This document shows, in pieces, positions 51,835-61,492 of a DNA stretch of 64,000 bases; the first letter of the stretch is position 1, and the number at the start of each line of letters is the position of its first letter. A program made the translations under genes and the position numbers. Under the pieces are notes generated by a model. That model saw only the letters and a list, made by a program, of their open reading frames with translations. It ran no database searches and had not been told where the DNA came from. The DNA is from Motiliproteus sp047633175 (GTDB lineage Bacteria; Pseudomonadota; Gammaproteobacteria; Pseudomonadales; Balneatricaceae): the NCBI GenBank assembly GCA_047633175.1, contig JBLIEQ010000003.1:134837-198836 (forward strand), in the 5' to 3' direction.

Positions 51835-53418
51835 CTAAGCACCGCTCTTAATCTCGGTCAGCCGCGCGCGGCGAGCACTCAGGGCACGAAAACGATCCTG
51901 CTGTTTATTATTCATCGCGCCAATACTGACACTCAGCAGTTTCTCGTTGCAGACACTCAATACCTCGGCGGCCATCTTTGGATGCTTCTGGATCAACTCA
52001 TAACCGGCCTGAATCAGATTAAGCAGCACGCTGGGGCTATCAGGAACGGTTTCCAGCGCCTTAAGAAAGCACGCCAGCGCCTCATCAAAACGCCCCTTAC
52101 GATACAGGCTCATGCCTTTGAGATTATTACGGCCCCACTCCGTCTCGGTAAACACTCGTCGACTGAAGTCGGCCTTATACCCCTCTACGCTCGACTGCAG
52201 CAGAGTACCCTCAACCCCTTCGAGCAGAGTATCCAGCTCCTCTGCCTTGGTGCTGTCATCCAGGGTTTTATAGACTTCAAACGCATCCTTGGCAGCGACA
52301 TTGGCACGGGCAATATCACCCGACAGGCGATAGGTTTCGGAGGTCATCAGCCGCGATTTGAACCTAATTCGTTGATCCTGGTGATACTCAAAAACAACAC
52401 TCTCCAGAGTCCTGATCGCTTCCTGTTCGGCCTTTGAAGAGTTTGCTCCACCCTGCACGGATACCTGCGTTTGCAGACAACGGGCCAAACCAAAATAGTT
52501 ATGCCGCTGCTGATGACATGAATGTAACGCAAACTTAACCGCGTTACGGAATGCGGAAATGGCGACCGACCAGTTACTGTTTTCACTCGCGACATTGCCC
52601 AAACCGGACTGTAATACCGGTGCCGCAGGCTGTAATTTCACCGCGCGCTCGAGTAGTTTTTGCGCCTCGTTATTGCGACCCAGCGCACGATAGACCTTCG
52701 ACAACCAGTCAAAGGCCTCGATACTCTCGGGGGTGCGCTTTAACACCCGATTAAAGTGCGCAATCGCTTCGGCGTACTGGCCTTGATGGTAGGCACAGAT
52801 CCCCAGCCCCAGATAAGCCCAGGAAGATCCCCGATCTGCAGCGACACGCTCAAACAGAGGAACAGCGTCCGTATAGTTTTCCAGCGCCAGCAGCAGACGC
52901 CCCTGAAGCCGGGTAAGGTAGGTCACCAGTGACGGGTATTTACGCTGCAGCTGCGAGGTCAACAACAGTGCCTTAGCGTTCTCACCGAGGTCTATCAACT
53001 CTTCGGCAGGTTTGATCGCCTGCTTAAATTTTATGAGCTTTTCGAGTCGACTGGCAAAGAGTTTTGGATCAATCGGCTTAACGAAAAATGATTCCGCAAC
53101 GTTCTCGAGTGAGTCACTGGCCATCCCCGCACTGCCCTCGGGCAGGATCAGCACATAGCTGTGACCCGCTTTCTTCAGCCCCTCATAAATAGACTCTTCA
53201 ATCACCTGATAGCCGCTTTTCTCGCCATCACCCAGCCAGTTTTCAATAAAGCACAGATCAAAAGACTGCATCCGCATCATATTCAAGGCCATATTAGCCG
53301 ATGATGCGACCTGTACCTCTGTCGCACCCAGGGCATTGACCTGAGCCCGCAGTACAGCAAGCGCATCGAGCTTGGATGCCACGATCAATACTGATTTTTC
53401 AGTGAGAATAGCCCCCAT
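51835..53418 (-). CDS. pseudo-receiver and TPR-repeat protein
   Basis: A 527-residue protein with an N-terminal receiver fold (about 1-125) and TPR repeats (about 150-500; for example WAYLGLGICAYHQGQYAEAIAHFNRVLKRTPE). In the receiver the phospho-acceptor position reads FDLCFIENWLGD, with Glu where Asp is expected, while the conserved Lys is kept (FVKPIDP). It may therefore work without phosphorylation or mimic the active state. Similar receiver-TPR proteins occur in pseudomonads. ATG 53418 has GGAG close by; the frame extends 19 codons further upstream. Confidence 0.85.
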   Translation of the reverse strand: MGAILTEKSVLIVASKLDALAVLRAQVNALGATEVQVASSANMALNMMRMQSFDLCFIENWLGDGEKSGYQVIEESIYEGLKKAGHSYVLILPEGSAGMASDSLENVAESFFVKPIDPKLFASRLEKLIKFKQAIKPAEELIDLGENAKALLLTSQLQRKYPSLVTYLTRLQGRLLLALENYTDAVPLFERVAADRGSSWAYLGLGICAYHQGQYAEAIAHFNRVLKRTPESIEAFDWLSKVYRALGRNNEAQKLLERAVKLQPAAPVLQSGLGNVASENSNWSVAISAFRNAVKFALHSCHQQRHNYFGLARCLQTQVSVQGGANSSKAEQEAIRTLESVVFEYHQDQRIRFKSRLMTSETYRLSGDIARANVAAKDAFEVYKTLDDSTKAEELDTLLEGVEGTLLQSSVEGYKADFSRRVFTETEWGRNNLKGMSLYRKGRFDEALACFLKALETVPDSPSVLLNLIQAGYELIQKHPKMAAEVLSVCNEKLLSVSIGAMNNKQQDRFRALSARRARLTEIKSGA

Positions 53419-53604
53419 ACAGCTCCGTCCAACGACTACGACTACAACATGCCTACGAAAGAACGACATAACCATTACCGATCAAGCACTAATCGGTCTG
53501 CTAGCCTAAACTCTGAAATACTCAGCTATGTCCTTTAAGCCTCCTACCTTCTGCATCCATGCAAAAAATTGACTTTCTTAAAACAAAAGCCAACATAAAC
53601 AAAA

Positions 53605-53631
53605 AAGCCCTGAAATTTCAGGGCTTTTTTA
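53605..53631. terminator. argG terminator
   Basis: GCCCTGAAATTTCAGGGC at 53607-53624 is an 18-bp perfect palindrome flanked by A6 and T6, directly after argG. It would work in either direction. Confidence 0.9.
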
Positions 53632-53644
53632 GATCACCTAGCGG

Positions 53645-54871
53645 TTAATCGTCCAGCAGACTGCGCCCCTTGCTAGCGGCGATTCGCATCCGCAACGCAT
53701 TGAGCTTGATGAATCCGGCGGCATCTTTCTGGTCGTAAGCCCCGGCATCATCTTCGAAGGTTGCTATCGCCGCATCGAAGAGGCTGTCGTCGGAACTCCG
53801 ACCGACCACATCTACATTGCCTTTGTACAGTTTCAACCGTACCTGGCCATTCACGTTACGCTGCGAATAATCGATCATGGTCTGCAGCATTTTACGCTCT
53901 TCGGACCACCAGAAACCGTTATAGACAATCTCGGCATAACGCGGCATCAGCTCATCCTTAAGGTGAGCGACTTCACGATCCAGGGTGATCGATTCGATGG
54001 CGCGGTGAGCGCGCATCATGATAGTACCACCGGGCGTTTCGTAACAGCCGCGAGACTTCATCCCGACAAAACGGTTCTCAACGATATCCAGGCGTCCGAT
54101 ACCATTATCACCGCCCACCTTGTTAAGGTATTCCAGCACGGTGGCAGGACTCATCGGCTTGTTATCGATCGCGACGATATCGCCACGCTGATAGGTCAGC
54201 TCTATATAGGTCGCCTTATCGGGGGCCTCCTCAGGGGAGACACTCCAGCGCCACATGTCGTCTTCGGCTTCGCTCCAGGTATCTTCAAGCACGCCACCTT
54301 CATAGGAGATATGCAGCAGGTTTGCATCCATCGAGTAGGGTGATTTTTTACCCTTCTTCTTGAAGTCAACCTCGATGCCGTGCTCTTCACAATACGCCAT
54401 CAGAGTATCACGCGAAGTGAGGTCCCACTCGCGCCAGGGTGCGATAACCTTAACGCCCGGCTTAAGCGCATAAGCACCCAACTCAAACCGTACCTGGTCA
54501 TTGCCCTTGCCGGTAGCGCCATGAGAGATGGCATCCGCACCGGTCTCGTTCGCGATCTCGATCAAGCGCTTGGCGATTAATGGCCGCGCGATAGAGGTAC
54601 CCAGCAGGTATTCGCCTTCATAGATTGCATTGGCACGGAACATTGGAAACACAAAGTCGCGCACAAACTCTTCGCGCAGGTCTTCGATATAGATCTCTTT
54701 CACACCCAGGGATATCGCTTTAGCACGGGCCGGCTCGACTTCTTCGCCCTGACCCAGGTCTGCGGTAAAGGTCACCACTTCGCAGTTATAGGTTTCCTGC
54801 AGCCATTTAACGATAACCGAAGTATCTAAACCTCCGGAATAGGCCAACACGACTTTCTTAATATCAGACAT
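53645..54871 (-). CDS. argG: argininosuccinate synthase
   Basis: Joins citrulline and aspartate in arginine synthesis. The 408 residues start with the N-type ATP-pyrophosphatase P-loop LAYSGGLDTSV and include SHGATGKGNDQVRFE and the citrulline-binding YEGGVLEDTW region. It is the type I form. The neighbouring motY and pyrC keep the Pseudomonas order. argF, the previous pathway step, is 4.5 kb away. Confidence 0.97.
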   Translation of the reverse strand: MSDIKKVVLAYSGGLDTSVIVKWLQETYNCEVVTFTADLGQGEEVEPARAKAISLGVKEIYIEDLREEFVRDFVFPMFRANAIYEGEYLLGTSIARPLIAKRLIEIANETGADAISHGATGKGNDQVRFELGAYALKPGVKVIAPWREWDLTSRDTLMAYCEEHGIEVDFKKKGKKSPYSMDANLLHISYEGGVLEDTWSEAEDDMWRWSVSPEEAPDKATYIELTYQRGDIVAIDNKPMSPATVLEYLNKVGGDNGIGRLDIVENRFVGMKSRGCYETPGGTIMMRAHRAIESITLDREVAHLKDELMPRYAEIVYNGFWWSEERKMLQTMIDYSQRNVNGQVRLKLYKGNVDVVGRSSDDSLFDAAIATFEDDAGAYDQKDAAGFIKLNALRMRIAASKGRSLLDD

Positions 54872-55045
54872 TACTCACTCCGTCATAGCGCCACCACCCA
54901 ATCACCGTAGCGACGATAATCGGTCTAGGACCCTGCTCACTCAATATAATCAGCGAATTATACACGCAAAAACCTAAGCCGGAACCCGAGTCCCGTCTGA
55001 ATCGACCCTGCGCGGCTTAAAAGAGGACTCATACGAGGTCTGAGT

Positions 55046-55918
55046 TTACTCCTCACGCTCCAGACGTACGGTGACACGCCGGTTGCGCGCCCTATTTTCC
55101 TTGCTGTTATTGGCCACCACCGGATAGCGCTCACCATGATAGCGGGTCGTCACCATCTCTTCCGGCACCCCTATTTTGGCCAGATAACGACTGACCGCCT
55201 CAGCCCTGTCCCGCGACAGATCCCGGTTCGCCAGTCGGCGACCAAAACTGTCGGAATGACCATCAATATAAACCGAGATCACCTCCGGATCATTTTTAAT
55301 GTAGAGCGCAATCAGATCAAGACGTTTCTTAGTAGAGTCAGCAAGACGCCATTGCGCCCCGGGAAACAACATCGCAGAGCGCGCAATCTGTTGATAGTTG
55401 ACGGGGAGCAGACTGGAAACGCAGCCCTGATAACGGCTATAAGCCTGCTGAAAATCGGCCGCCGAGATAACCACCTTAACTGGCGTATCGGTACCGTACC
55501 AACGATTATTGGACAGTGCCGGCGTCTGCCCCTGATACAGCGAGGTCAGCATCTCCTTGGCCAAACCCGAATCCAACCGTAATGCCTGGCTATCGGCCGC
55601 AGCGACAATGACCCCGAGGCGCTGCGTTCCCCGCCCGGGGAGCCAGGGCGGAGCTTCGGCCACCACAAGGGTTTCATGCCCCAGGAGCGACGCCTGAGGC
55701 GAATTTAGGACAAACTGCAGTTCGCTACCGGCCAGGTGTTCGAAGGTAGCGGTCCCGAAATCCGGGATCGTTTGCGACAGGGTGCAGGCAAACCGGGACG
55801 CTTGTAGCTGCCACTCGACCTTATCTATCGAGGCCTGAAAAGTGACCGCCGCAGAGGTCCCCGGAAAGGAGAGCGCGACTAAAAGCGTAGCCAGCAGCAG
55901 AGAACGCAAAAGGTACAT
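55046..55918 (-). CDS. motY: MotY-like flagellar stator-ring protein (OmpA family)
   Basis: Periplasmic T-ring component that positions the flagellar stator in Vibrio and Pseudomonas. The 290 residues have a signal peptide (MYLLRSLLLATLLVALSFP), a MotY-type N-terminal domain (about 25-160), and a C-terminal OmpA-like peptidoglycan-binding domain (VYIDGHSDSFG, NRDLSRDRAEAVSRYL, NRRVTVRL). The argG-motY-pyrC-rnt order is that of Pseudomonas. A close match to the sigma-28 flagellar promoter lies 48 bp upstream, supporting class-late flagellar expression. Confidence 0.93.
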   Translation of the reverse strand: MYLLRSLLLATLLVALSFPGTSAAVTFQASIDKVEWQLQASRFACTLSQTIPDFGTATFEHLAGSELQFVLNSPQASLLGHETLVVAEAPPWLPGRGTQRLGVIVAAADSQALRLDSGLAKEMLTSLYQGQTPALSNNRWYGTDTPVKVVISAADFQQAYSRYQGCVSSLLPVNYQQIARSAMLFPGAQWRLADSTKKRLDLIALYIKNDPEVISVYIDGHSDSFGRRLANRDLSRDRAEAVSRYLAKIGVPEEMVTTRYHGERYPVVANNSKENRARNRRVTVRLEREE

Positions 55919-55965
55919 GTAACAGACCGGTCAGATGAACAGCGATAAAATTGTTCGTGTCTTTT

Positions 55966-55992
55966 TTATCGCCTATTTTTAGCAAAACTTTA
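55966..55992 (-). promoter_or_regulatory. sigma-28 (FliA) promoter of motY
   Basis: On the minus strand TAAAGTTT (55992-55985), an 11-nt spacer and GGCGATAA (55973-55966) match the FliA consensus TAAAGTTT-N11-GCCGATAA with one mismatch. The -10 element ends 47 bp before the motY ATG. This predicts expression with late flagellar genes. Confidence 0.85.
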
Positions 55993-56107
55993 ACCCCGAT
56001 ATTACATCAATACTGTGAAAAAAGCCGTATAGGTGGCCGAGTCGCACGGCGACTGCTAAAATTACCCACTTTTGTGCGGCTATAGACACCTAATGATGAG
56101 GAACCCT

Positions 56108-57145
56108 ATGCAACGCTTGGAAATCACTCGCCCCGACGACTGGCATGTTCATCTTCGTGACGGCGAGGTCCTCAAGAATACCGTTGCCGATATGGCACGC
56201 TATTTTGGCCGTGCGATTGTTATGCCCAATCTGGTACCGCCCGTGACCACCTGCGCACAAGCACTGGCCTACCAACAGCGTATTCTGGCCTGCATGCCCA
56301 GCACCCGCGACTTCGATCCTCTGATGACTCTGTACCTGACCGAGACGACCAGCCGCGAAGAGCTCCAGGCGGCACAACAATCGACTCACGTCCACGCCGT
56401 CAAACTCTATCCGGCCGGAGCGACCACCAATTCCGAGGCCGGCATCTCCTCGCTGGAGAAGATCTATCCGGCACTGACCACCCTAGAGGAGATCGGTCTG
56501 CCGCTGCTTGTCCATGGCGAAGTGACCCATGCCGACATCGATATTTTTGAACGCGAAAAGATCTTTATCGAGCGCCAGCTGCAACCCATCCTCGAGCGCT
56601 TTCCCAAGCTAAAAGTCGTTATGGAGCACATCAGCACCCGCGATGCGGTAGAGTTTGTCGCCGATGCCGGCAACAACGTCGCCGCAACCATTACGCCGCA
56701 ACACCTGCTGTACAATCGCAACGACCTGCTGGTCGGCGGAATCAAGCCACACCTGTACTGCCTGCCCATCTTAAAACGCAATATTCATCAGCGCGCGCTG
56801 TTAGAAGCCGCCACCTCCGGCAGCCCAAAGTTTTTCCTGGGCACCGATTCGGCTCCCCATGCCCTGTCCGCGAAAGAGAGCGCCTGCGGCTGCGCGGGCT
56901 GCTATAGCGCCAACTCGGCTATCGAGCTCTATGCCGAGGCGTTTGAGAGCATGAATGCACTGGACAAGCTGGAAGGGTTCGCCTCATTCTACGGCCCGGA
57001 CTTCTATGACTTAGCGCGCCACACAGAGACGATTACCCTGGAAAAACGTCCCTGGATCCAGCAAGCGCAGCTCGATTTTGGTACCCAGGCGATCGTGCCG
57101 TTGCGTGCCGGAGAAACCATTGGCTGGCAAGTTGTCAGCACCTAA
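56108..57145 (+). CDS. pyrC: dihydroorotase
   Basis: Cyclises carbamoyl-aspartate to dihydroorotate in pyrimidine synthesis. The 345 residues are of the class II (E. coli PyrC) type, with the zinc motif DWHVHLRDG near the N-terminus, the carboxylated Lys in VKLYPAGATTNS, and GTDSAPHALSAKE. ATG 56108 follows GAGGAA; the frame could extend 12 codons upstream to 56072. It is divergent from motY. Confidence 0.96.
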   Translation: MQRLEITRPDDWHVHLRDGEVLKNTVADMARYFGRAIVMPNLVPPVTTCAQALAYQQRILACMPSTRDFDPLMTLYLTETTSREELQAAQQSTHVHAVKLYPAGATTNSEAGISSLEKIYPALTTLEEIGLPLLVHGEVTHADIDIFEREKIFIERQLQPILERFPKLKVVMEHISTRDAVEFVADAGNNVAATITPQHLLYNRNDLLVGGIKPHLYCLPILKRNIHQRALLEAATSGSPKFFLGTDSAPHALSAKESACGCAGCYSANSAIELYAEAFESMNALDKLEGFASFYGPDFYDLARHTETITLEKRPWIQQAQLDFGTQAIVPLRAGETIGWQVVST

Positions 57146-57169
57146 TTCATTTCCGACAAGGAAGCTGTA

Positions 57170-57832
57170 GTGTCCAATCGCCTATCCCCCATCGCTCAAC
57201 TTATGTCAGAGCGCTTCCGTGGTTACCTGCCGGTCGTGATCGACGTCGAAACTGCAGGATTTAACCCGCTTACCGATGCGCTGCTGGAGGTCGCCGCCGT
57301 TATCTTAACGATGGACGACGATGGCCAACTGATTCCTGATCAGTCGATCGACTGCAACGTCGCCCCCTTCGAAGGTGCCAACCTGGAAAAGGCCGCCCTG
57401 GAGTTCACCGGCATCGACCCCTTCAGCGCGCTGCGGATGGCCATCGATGAAGAGGTCGCACTCGAACGCATCTTCAAACCGGTGCGCAAAGCGCTCAAGG
57501 CCCACGGCTGTAAACGCGCCATCCTGGTCGGTCATAACGCGTCTTTTGATCTGAATTTTATCAATGCGGCCTGCGAGCGCACCGGCGTTAAACGTAATCC
57601 GTTCCACCCCTTCTCATGCTTCGACACGGCCTCTCTGGCAGGACTGGCTTTTGGCCAAACCGTTTTGGCACGCGCCTGTGAAGTCGCCAATATAGATTTC
57701 GATAACAAACAGGCGCACTCGGCAGCCTATGATACCGAACGCACCGCCGAGCTATTCTGCCTGATCGTTAATCGCTGGAAACAGCTGGGGGGCTGGGACA
57801 TGGTCATCAGAGATCAGCAACACCACGATTGA
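57170..57832 (+). CDS. rnt: ribonuclease T
   Basis: DnaQ-family 3'-to-5' exonuclease that trims the CCA end of tRNA and other stable RNAs. The 220 residues have the exonuclease motifs VVIDVETAGFNP (Asp/Glu), LVGHNASFDLNFI and HSAAYDTERTAELF (His and last Asp). It starts with GTG, supported by AGGA 8 nt before. It lies 24 bp after pyrC, as in Pseudomonas. Confidence 0.96.
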   Translation: MSNRLSPIAQLMSERFRGYLPVVIDVETAGFNPLTDALLEVAAVILTMDDDGQLIPDQSIDCNVAPFEGANLEKAALEFTGIDPFSALRMAIDEEVALERIFKPVRKALKAHGCKRAILVGHNASFDLNFINAACERTGVKRNPFHPFSCFDTASLAGLAFGQTVLARACEVANIDFDNKQAHSAAYDTERTAELFCLIVNRWKQLGGWDMVIRDQQHHD

Positions 57833-57846
57833 TGCCTCCTAAAACT

Positions 57847-57898
57847 AAAAAAACCGCAACCGAGACTGAAATTCAGCCCCTTGGTTGCGGTTTTTTTT
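57847..57898. terminator. bidirectional terminator, rnt / peroxiredoxin
   Basis: AAAACCGCAACC (57850-57861) pairs with GGTTGCGGTTTT (57883-57894), 12 bp, followed by more T to 57898 and preceded by a run of A. It separates the convergent genes. Confidence 0.88.
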
Positions 57899-57924
57899 AT
57901 GCGCTTAGACGCGCACGAAAGCGC

Positions 57925-58527
57925 TTATAGCTTGGCAGCGTTATCAGCCAAGTACTTTGCCACACCCTCAGGGGACGCATCCATACCCTTGTCGCCTTTC
58001 TGCCAGCCGGCAGGACAGACTTCGCCGTGCTCTTCATGGAACTGCAATGCATCGACCAGACGCAACAACTCTTCCATGTTACGTCCCAGCGGCAGATCGT
58101 TAACGATTTGTGAACGTACAACGCCCTTGTCATCAATCAAGAAAGCACCGCGGAATGCAACGCCGCCTTCAGATTCAACATCGTACGCCTTGCAGATACT
58201 GTGGTTCATATCGGCAGCCATGGTGTACTTAACCTGACCAATACCGCCATCATTGATCGCGGTATTGCGCCATGCATTGTGGGTAAAGTGGGAATCAATC
58301 GATACCGCGACCACTTCAACATTACGCTCTTTGAAGGCATCGATACGATGATCCAGCGCGATCAGCTCTGACGGACAGACGAAGGTGAAATCCAGCGGGT
58401 AAAAGAAGACTAAACCGTACTTACCCTTAATCGCCTGCTTAAAATTATAATCATCGACAATAGAACCATCGCCCAACACCGCAGGGACTGTAAAGTCCGG
58501 AGCTTGCTTACCTACGAGTACGCCCAT
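57925..58527 (-). CDS. typical 2-Cys peroxiredoxin (AhpC/Tsa family)
   Basis: Reduces hydrogen peroxide and organic peroxides. The 200 residues have the peroxidatic Cys in DFTFVCPSE (about residue 50) and the resolving Cys in EVCPAGW (about 170). Length and the C-terminal GDKGMDASPEGVAKYL match the Tsa-like enzymes found beside rnt and grxD in Pseudomonas. The reducing partner could be thioredoxin or AhpF/AhpD; none is adjacent. Confidence 0.95.
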   Translation of the reverse strand: MGVLVGKQAPDFTVPAVLGDGSIVDDYNFKQAIKGKYGLVFFYPLDFTFVCPSELIALDHRIDAFKERNVEVVAVSIDSHFTHNAWRNTAINDGGIGQVKYTMAADMNHSICKAYDVESEGGVAFRGAFLIDDKGVVRSQIVNDLPLGRNMEELLRLVDALQFHEEHGEVCPAGWQKGDKGMDASPEGVAKYLADNAAKL

Positions 58528-58617
58528 CGTTATCTCCTTGTAATAAAAATATATTAAATCTGATAGTTCAGCTCGCGCGCGCTGTCCAAAAACACCGCGG
58601 GAGCATTACCTCAAGAT

Positions 58618-58953
58618 CTATTCGCTCGGTTCGACCGGTGCTGCATTAGCCTTGATCAGGGTTTCCAGCTCACCGCTAGCGGCCATTTCGACCACAATAT
58701 CACAGCCTCCAACCAGCTCACCACCAACCCAGAGTTGCGGGAATGTAGGCCAGTTAGCGTACTTAGGCAGCTCGGAACGAATCTCTGGATTGTCCAGAAT
58801 ATTGACGAAAGCAAATCGCTCGCCGCAGCCCATCACAGCTTCTACGGTCTGTGAAGAGAAACCACACTGTGGGAACTTAGGCGTGCCTTTCATATAGAGA
58901 AGGATGGAGTTTTTTTCAATTTGCTCTTTAATCGTCTCGACAACAGCTGACAT
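58618..58953 (-). CDS. grxD: monothiol glutaredoxin Grx4
   Basis: Carrier of [2Fe-2S] clusters with the monothiol active site CGFS (PQCGFSSQTV, about 30), the KGTPKFP glutathione-binding segment, WPTFPQLWV and GGCDIV. At 111 residues it is the single-domain form. It lies near peroxiredoxin and argF as in Pseudomonas. A 12-bp perfect hairpin stands about 50 bp upstream. Confidence 0.95.
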   Translation of the reverse strand: MSAVVETIKEQIEKNSILLYMKGTPKFPQCGFSSQTVEAVMGCGERFAFVNILDNPEIRSELPKYANWPTFPQLWVGGELVGGCDIVVEMAASGELETLIKANAAPVEPSE

Positions 58954-59404
58954 TCTGTTCTCCTATTGCAGGGTGGTACATTTACAGGATTTTAGACGTG
59001 CTGCACGAGCACTCGATCGATTGATTGAGTGCTCGTGCTTCGAATGCGAGGATTATAGCTAATTCCGACTATTTTTGTCAGGTTAGATCGTCGATTTATT
59101 TTACCGCCCCGATGCTAAAGCGCGACGACTGCCTATACTGAATCCTCATTTCGGCACCGAGCAGGCGGTATCGACCAAAGGTATTTTGATCAACGTCACC
59201 GGAGAGGGTAGGATAGCCTGATTGCTGCCGGCGCTCCTAGTAGCGGTGAAGCAAGCCTGATGGTCGCCGTAATCTCTATATTACTCAGGATTCTGGTCAC
59301 CGACGAGTAGATCTGCTGTATCTCAACCTGCCGCCAGCGGCGGGAACCCACCCAAAATAAGATTATCCCTTGGTCATCGACAAAGGGGGCGCAAGGTATT
59401 TGTT
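58954..59404. other. 451-bp spacer between grxD and argF
   Basis: The divergent spacer contains a strong hairpin, GCACGAGCACTC (59003-59014) with GAGTGCTCGTGC (59027-59038), near the grxD side, without a T-run. The argF side (59100-59400) shows no convincing gene. One short open stretch gives KGILINVTGEG, vaguely FtsZ-like, but too short to call. ArgR boxes could not be identified by eye. Confidence 0.4.
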
Positions 59405-60322
59405 ATGACGGCCCAACCGAGACACTTTTTAACGCTTAAAGACCTCAGCCAGGAAGAGCTGACCGGGGTCATCGCCCGCGCCATCCAACTCAAGGCGATG
59501 CGCGAGGAGGGTACGATCTACGAACCTTTCAAAAATAAGGTTTTAGCAATGATCTTTGAAAAGTCCTCCACCCGCACCAGGGTTTCATTTGAAGCCGGCA
59601 TGACCCAGTTTGGCGGCAGCGCAATCTTCCTCTCATCCAGGGATACCCAGCTAGGACGCGGAGAACCGATCGAAGACAGCTCGCGGGTGATCTCGCGCAT
59701 GGTCGATATCATCATGATTCGTACCTTTGATCATCAGGCCCTGGAACACTTTGCGTCCTTCTCTAAGGTCCCGGTGATTAACGCCCTGACTGACGACTTT
59801 CACCCCTGCCAACTGCTGGCCGACATCCAGACCTATGTTGAGCACCGGGGCTCGATTCAGGGCAAGACAGTGACCTGGATCGGTGATGGCAACAACATGT
59901 GCAACTCCTATATTAACGCCGCAGCGCAGTTTGATTTTAAGCTTCATATCGCCTGCCCCGAGGGCTATGAACCCCCATCGGCACTGCTCGAAGAGCATGC
60001 CGACAGGGTCCAACTTTTCCGCGATCCGGCCGCTGCTGTCAGCGGCTCTGACCTAGTAAGCACCGATGTCTGGGCCTCGATGGGTCAGGAGCAGGAGCAA
60101 AAAGACCGCGTCCGCGACTTTGCAGGCTTTCAGGTCAGCCCCGCATTGATGGACAGGGCCAATCCAGGCGCTCTGTTCCTGCACTGCCTTCCCGCGCATC
60201 GCGGTGAAGAGGTCAGTATCGATATGCTGGATGACCCGCGCTCGGTGGTCTTCGATCAGGCAGAAAACCGCCTCCATGCGCAGAAGGCGCTGCTGGAATT
60301 CCTGGCTTTTGGCCCTAAATAA
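59405..60322 (+). CDS. argF: ornithine carbamoyltransferase
   Basis: Makes citrulline from ornithine and carbamoyl phosphate. The 305 residues have the carbamoyl-phosphate loop SSTRTRVSFE, DDFHPCQLLAD, and the ornithine-binding HCLPAHRG (about 265). It is the anabolic, arginine-synthesis type by length and location near argG. The start lacks a strong ribosome site. Confidence 0.97.
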   Translation: MTAQPRHFLTLKDLSQEELTGVIARAIQLKAMREEGTIYEPFKNKVLAMIFEKSSTRTRVSFEAGMTQFGGSAIFLSSRDTQLGRGEPIEDSSRVISRMVDIIMIRTFDHQALEHFASFSKVPVINALTDDFHPCQLLADIQTYVEHRGSIQGKTVTWIGDGNNMCNSYINAAAQFDFKLHIACPEGYEPPSALLEEHADRVQLFRDPAAAVSGSDLVSTDVWASMGQEQEQKDRVRDFAGFQVSPALMDRANPGALFLHCLPAHRGEEVSIDMLDDPRSVVFDQAENRLHAQKALLEFLAFGPK

Positions 60323-60446
60323 GGTGTTTTCGTTACCGCACCCCCCACCGGGCGCTTATTGGGGTGCAATCGGACTATACTTGGATTCCGTTTATAGCCA
60401 CTGACATCCTCGGCGTCTCTGGCAATCACCCGACAGAGACGCAAGG

Positions 60447-61367
60447 ATGGTAGAACTCAGACACCTCAGAACACTCGCCGCTCTTCGCGATACCGGAAGC
60501 CTGGTCGAAGCAGCCGAAAGAGTATTTCTGACCCAGTCAGCACTCTCGCATCAGCTCAAAGATCTGGAAGAACGCCTCAGCTGCTCGCTCTTTATTCGTA
60601 AAACCAAACCCATCTGCTTTACCAGCGCCGGGCAACGGATCTTGGCTCTGGCGGATGCGGTATTGCCGATGATACGCAACGCCGAACGCGATATTGCTCG
60701 CCTGGCAGGCGGCGAGACTGGTCGTCTACATATGTCCATCGAGTGCCATAGCTGCTTCCAATGGCTGATGCCGACCATCGACAAATTCAGAGAAAACTGG
60801 CCCGAGGTCGAGATGGATATGGCCAGCGGTTTTAATTTCTCACCCCTGCCTGCGCTAGCCCGCGGCGAGCTAGATCTGGTGATCACCTCGGACCCCCAAC
60901 CCATCACCGGCATCTTCTACCAACCGCTGTTTGCCTACGAAATTCTGCTGGCTGTCGCCAACCAGCACAGTTTCGCACGCAAAACCCATATAGCGCCGGA
61001 GGATCTGGAACTCGAAACGCTGATCTGCTACCCGGTCGATCGTAATCGACTGGATATCTTTACCCGTTTTCTTGACCCTGAGGATATCGATCCAGAGGTT
61101 CGTACCGCCGAGATGACAGTCATGATGATGCAACTGGTTGCCAGCGGCCGAGGTGTTTGCGCACTTCCCAACTGGGCCCTGAGCGAATACCTGGACCGAA
61201 AATATGTCACCGCCTGCCAACTTGGCAACAAAGGCGTCTGGTCGACCCTGTACGCCGCCATCCGTGAAGATCAGCGCGAAGCCGAATTTATGCGCGACTT
61301 CTTAGATACCGCACGTGATACCTCCTTTAAGACCCTCAACGGCATCCGCGTGACCGCCAAAGGCTAA
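60447..61367 (+). CDS. metR: LysR-family regulator, MetR-like
   Basis: A 306-residue LysR protein: N-terminal HTH (ELRHLRTLAALRDTGSLVEAAERVFLTQ then SALSHQLKDLEERL) and effector domain beginning with IECHSCFQWLMPTIDKF, characteristic of MetR, which senses homocysteine and activates metE/metH. Length is usual for MetR. No methionine gene adjoins it here; metZ is 56 kb away. It starts 124 bp after argF. Confidence 0.88.
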   Translation: MVELRHLRTLAALRDTGSLVEAAERVFLTQSALSHQLKDLEERLSCSLFIRKTKPICFTSAGQRILALADAVLPMIRNAERDIARLAGGETGRLHMSIECHSCFQWLMPTIDKFRENWPEVEMDMASGFNFSPLPALARGELDLVITSDPQPITGIFYQPLFAYEILLAVANQHSFARKTHIAPEDLELETLICYPVDRNRLDIFTRFLDPEDIDPEVRTAEMTVMMMQLVASGRGVCALPNWALSEYLDRKYVTACQLGNKGVWSTLYAAIREDQREAEFMRDFLDTARDTSFKTLNGIRVTAKG

Positions 61368-61492
61368 ACCACCCCGTCATACCATCTGTTTCCTAGTCAT
61401 GCCGTGATTCAGGGCGTAAACTTATGCCCAATTTTTCTGCACGCATCGCTTGCGACACCCCACTCTCGTGCACCTAATAATAAGGTTTTAAC

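Noticed and set aside
59180..59290. Possible FtsZ-like fragment (KGILINVTGEG) before argF
   Set aside because: Only about ten residues resemble the FtsZ motif, and the frame is closed by stops; too little for a pseudogene call.
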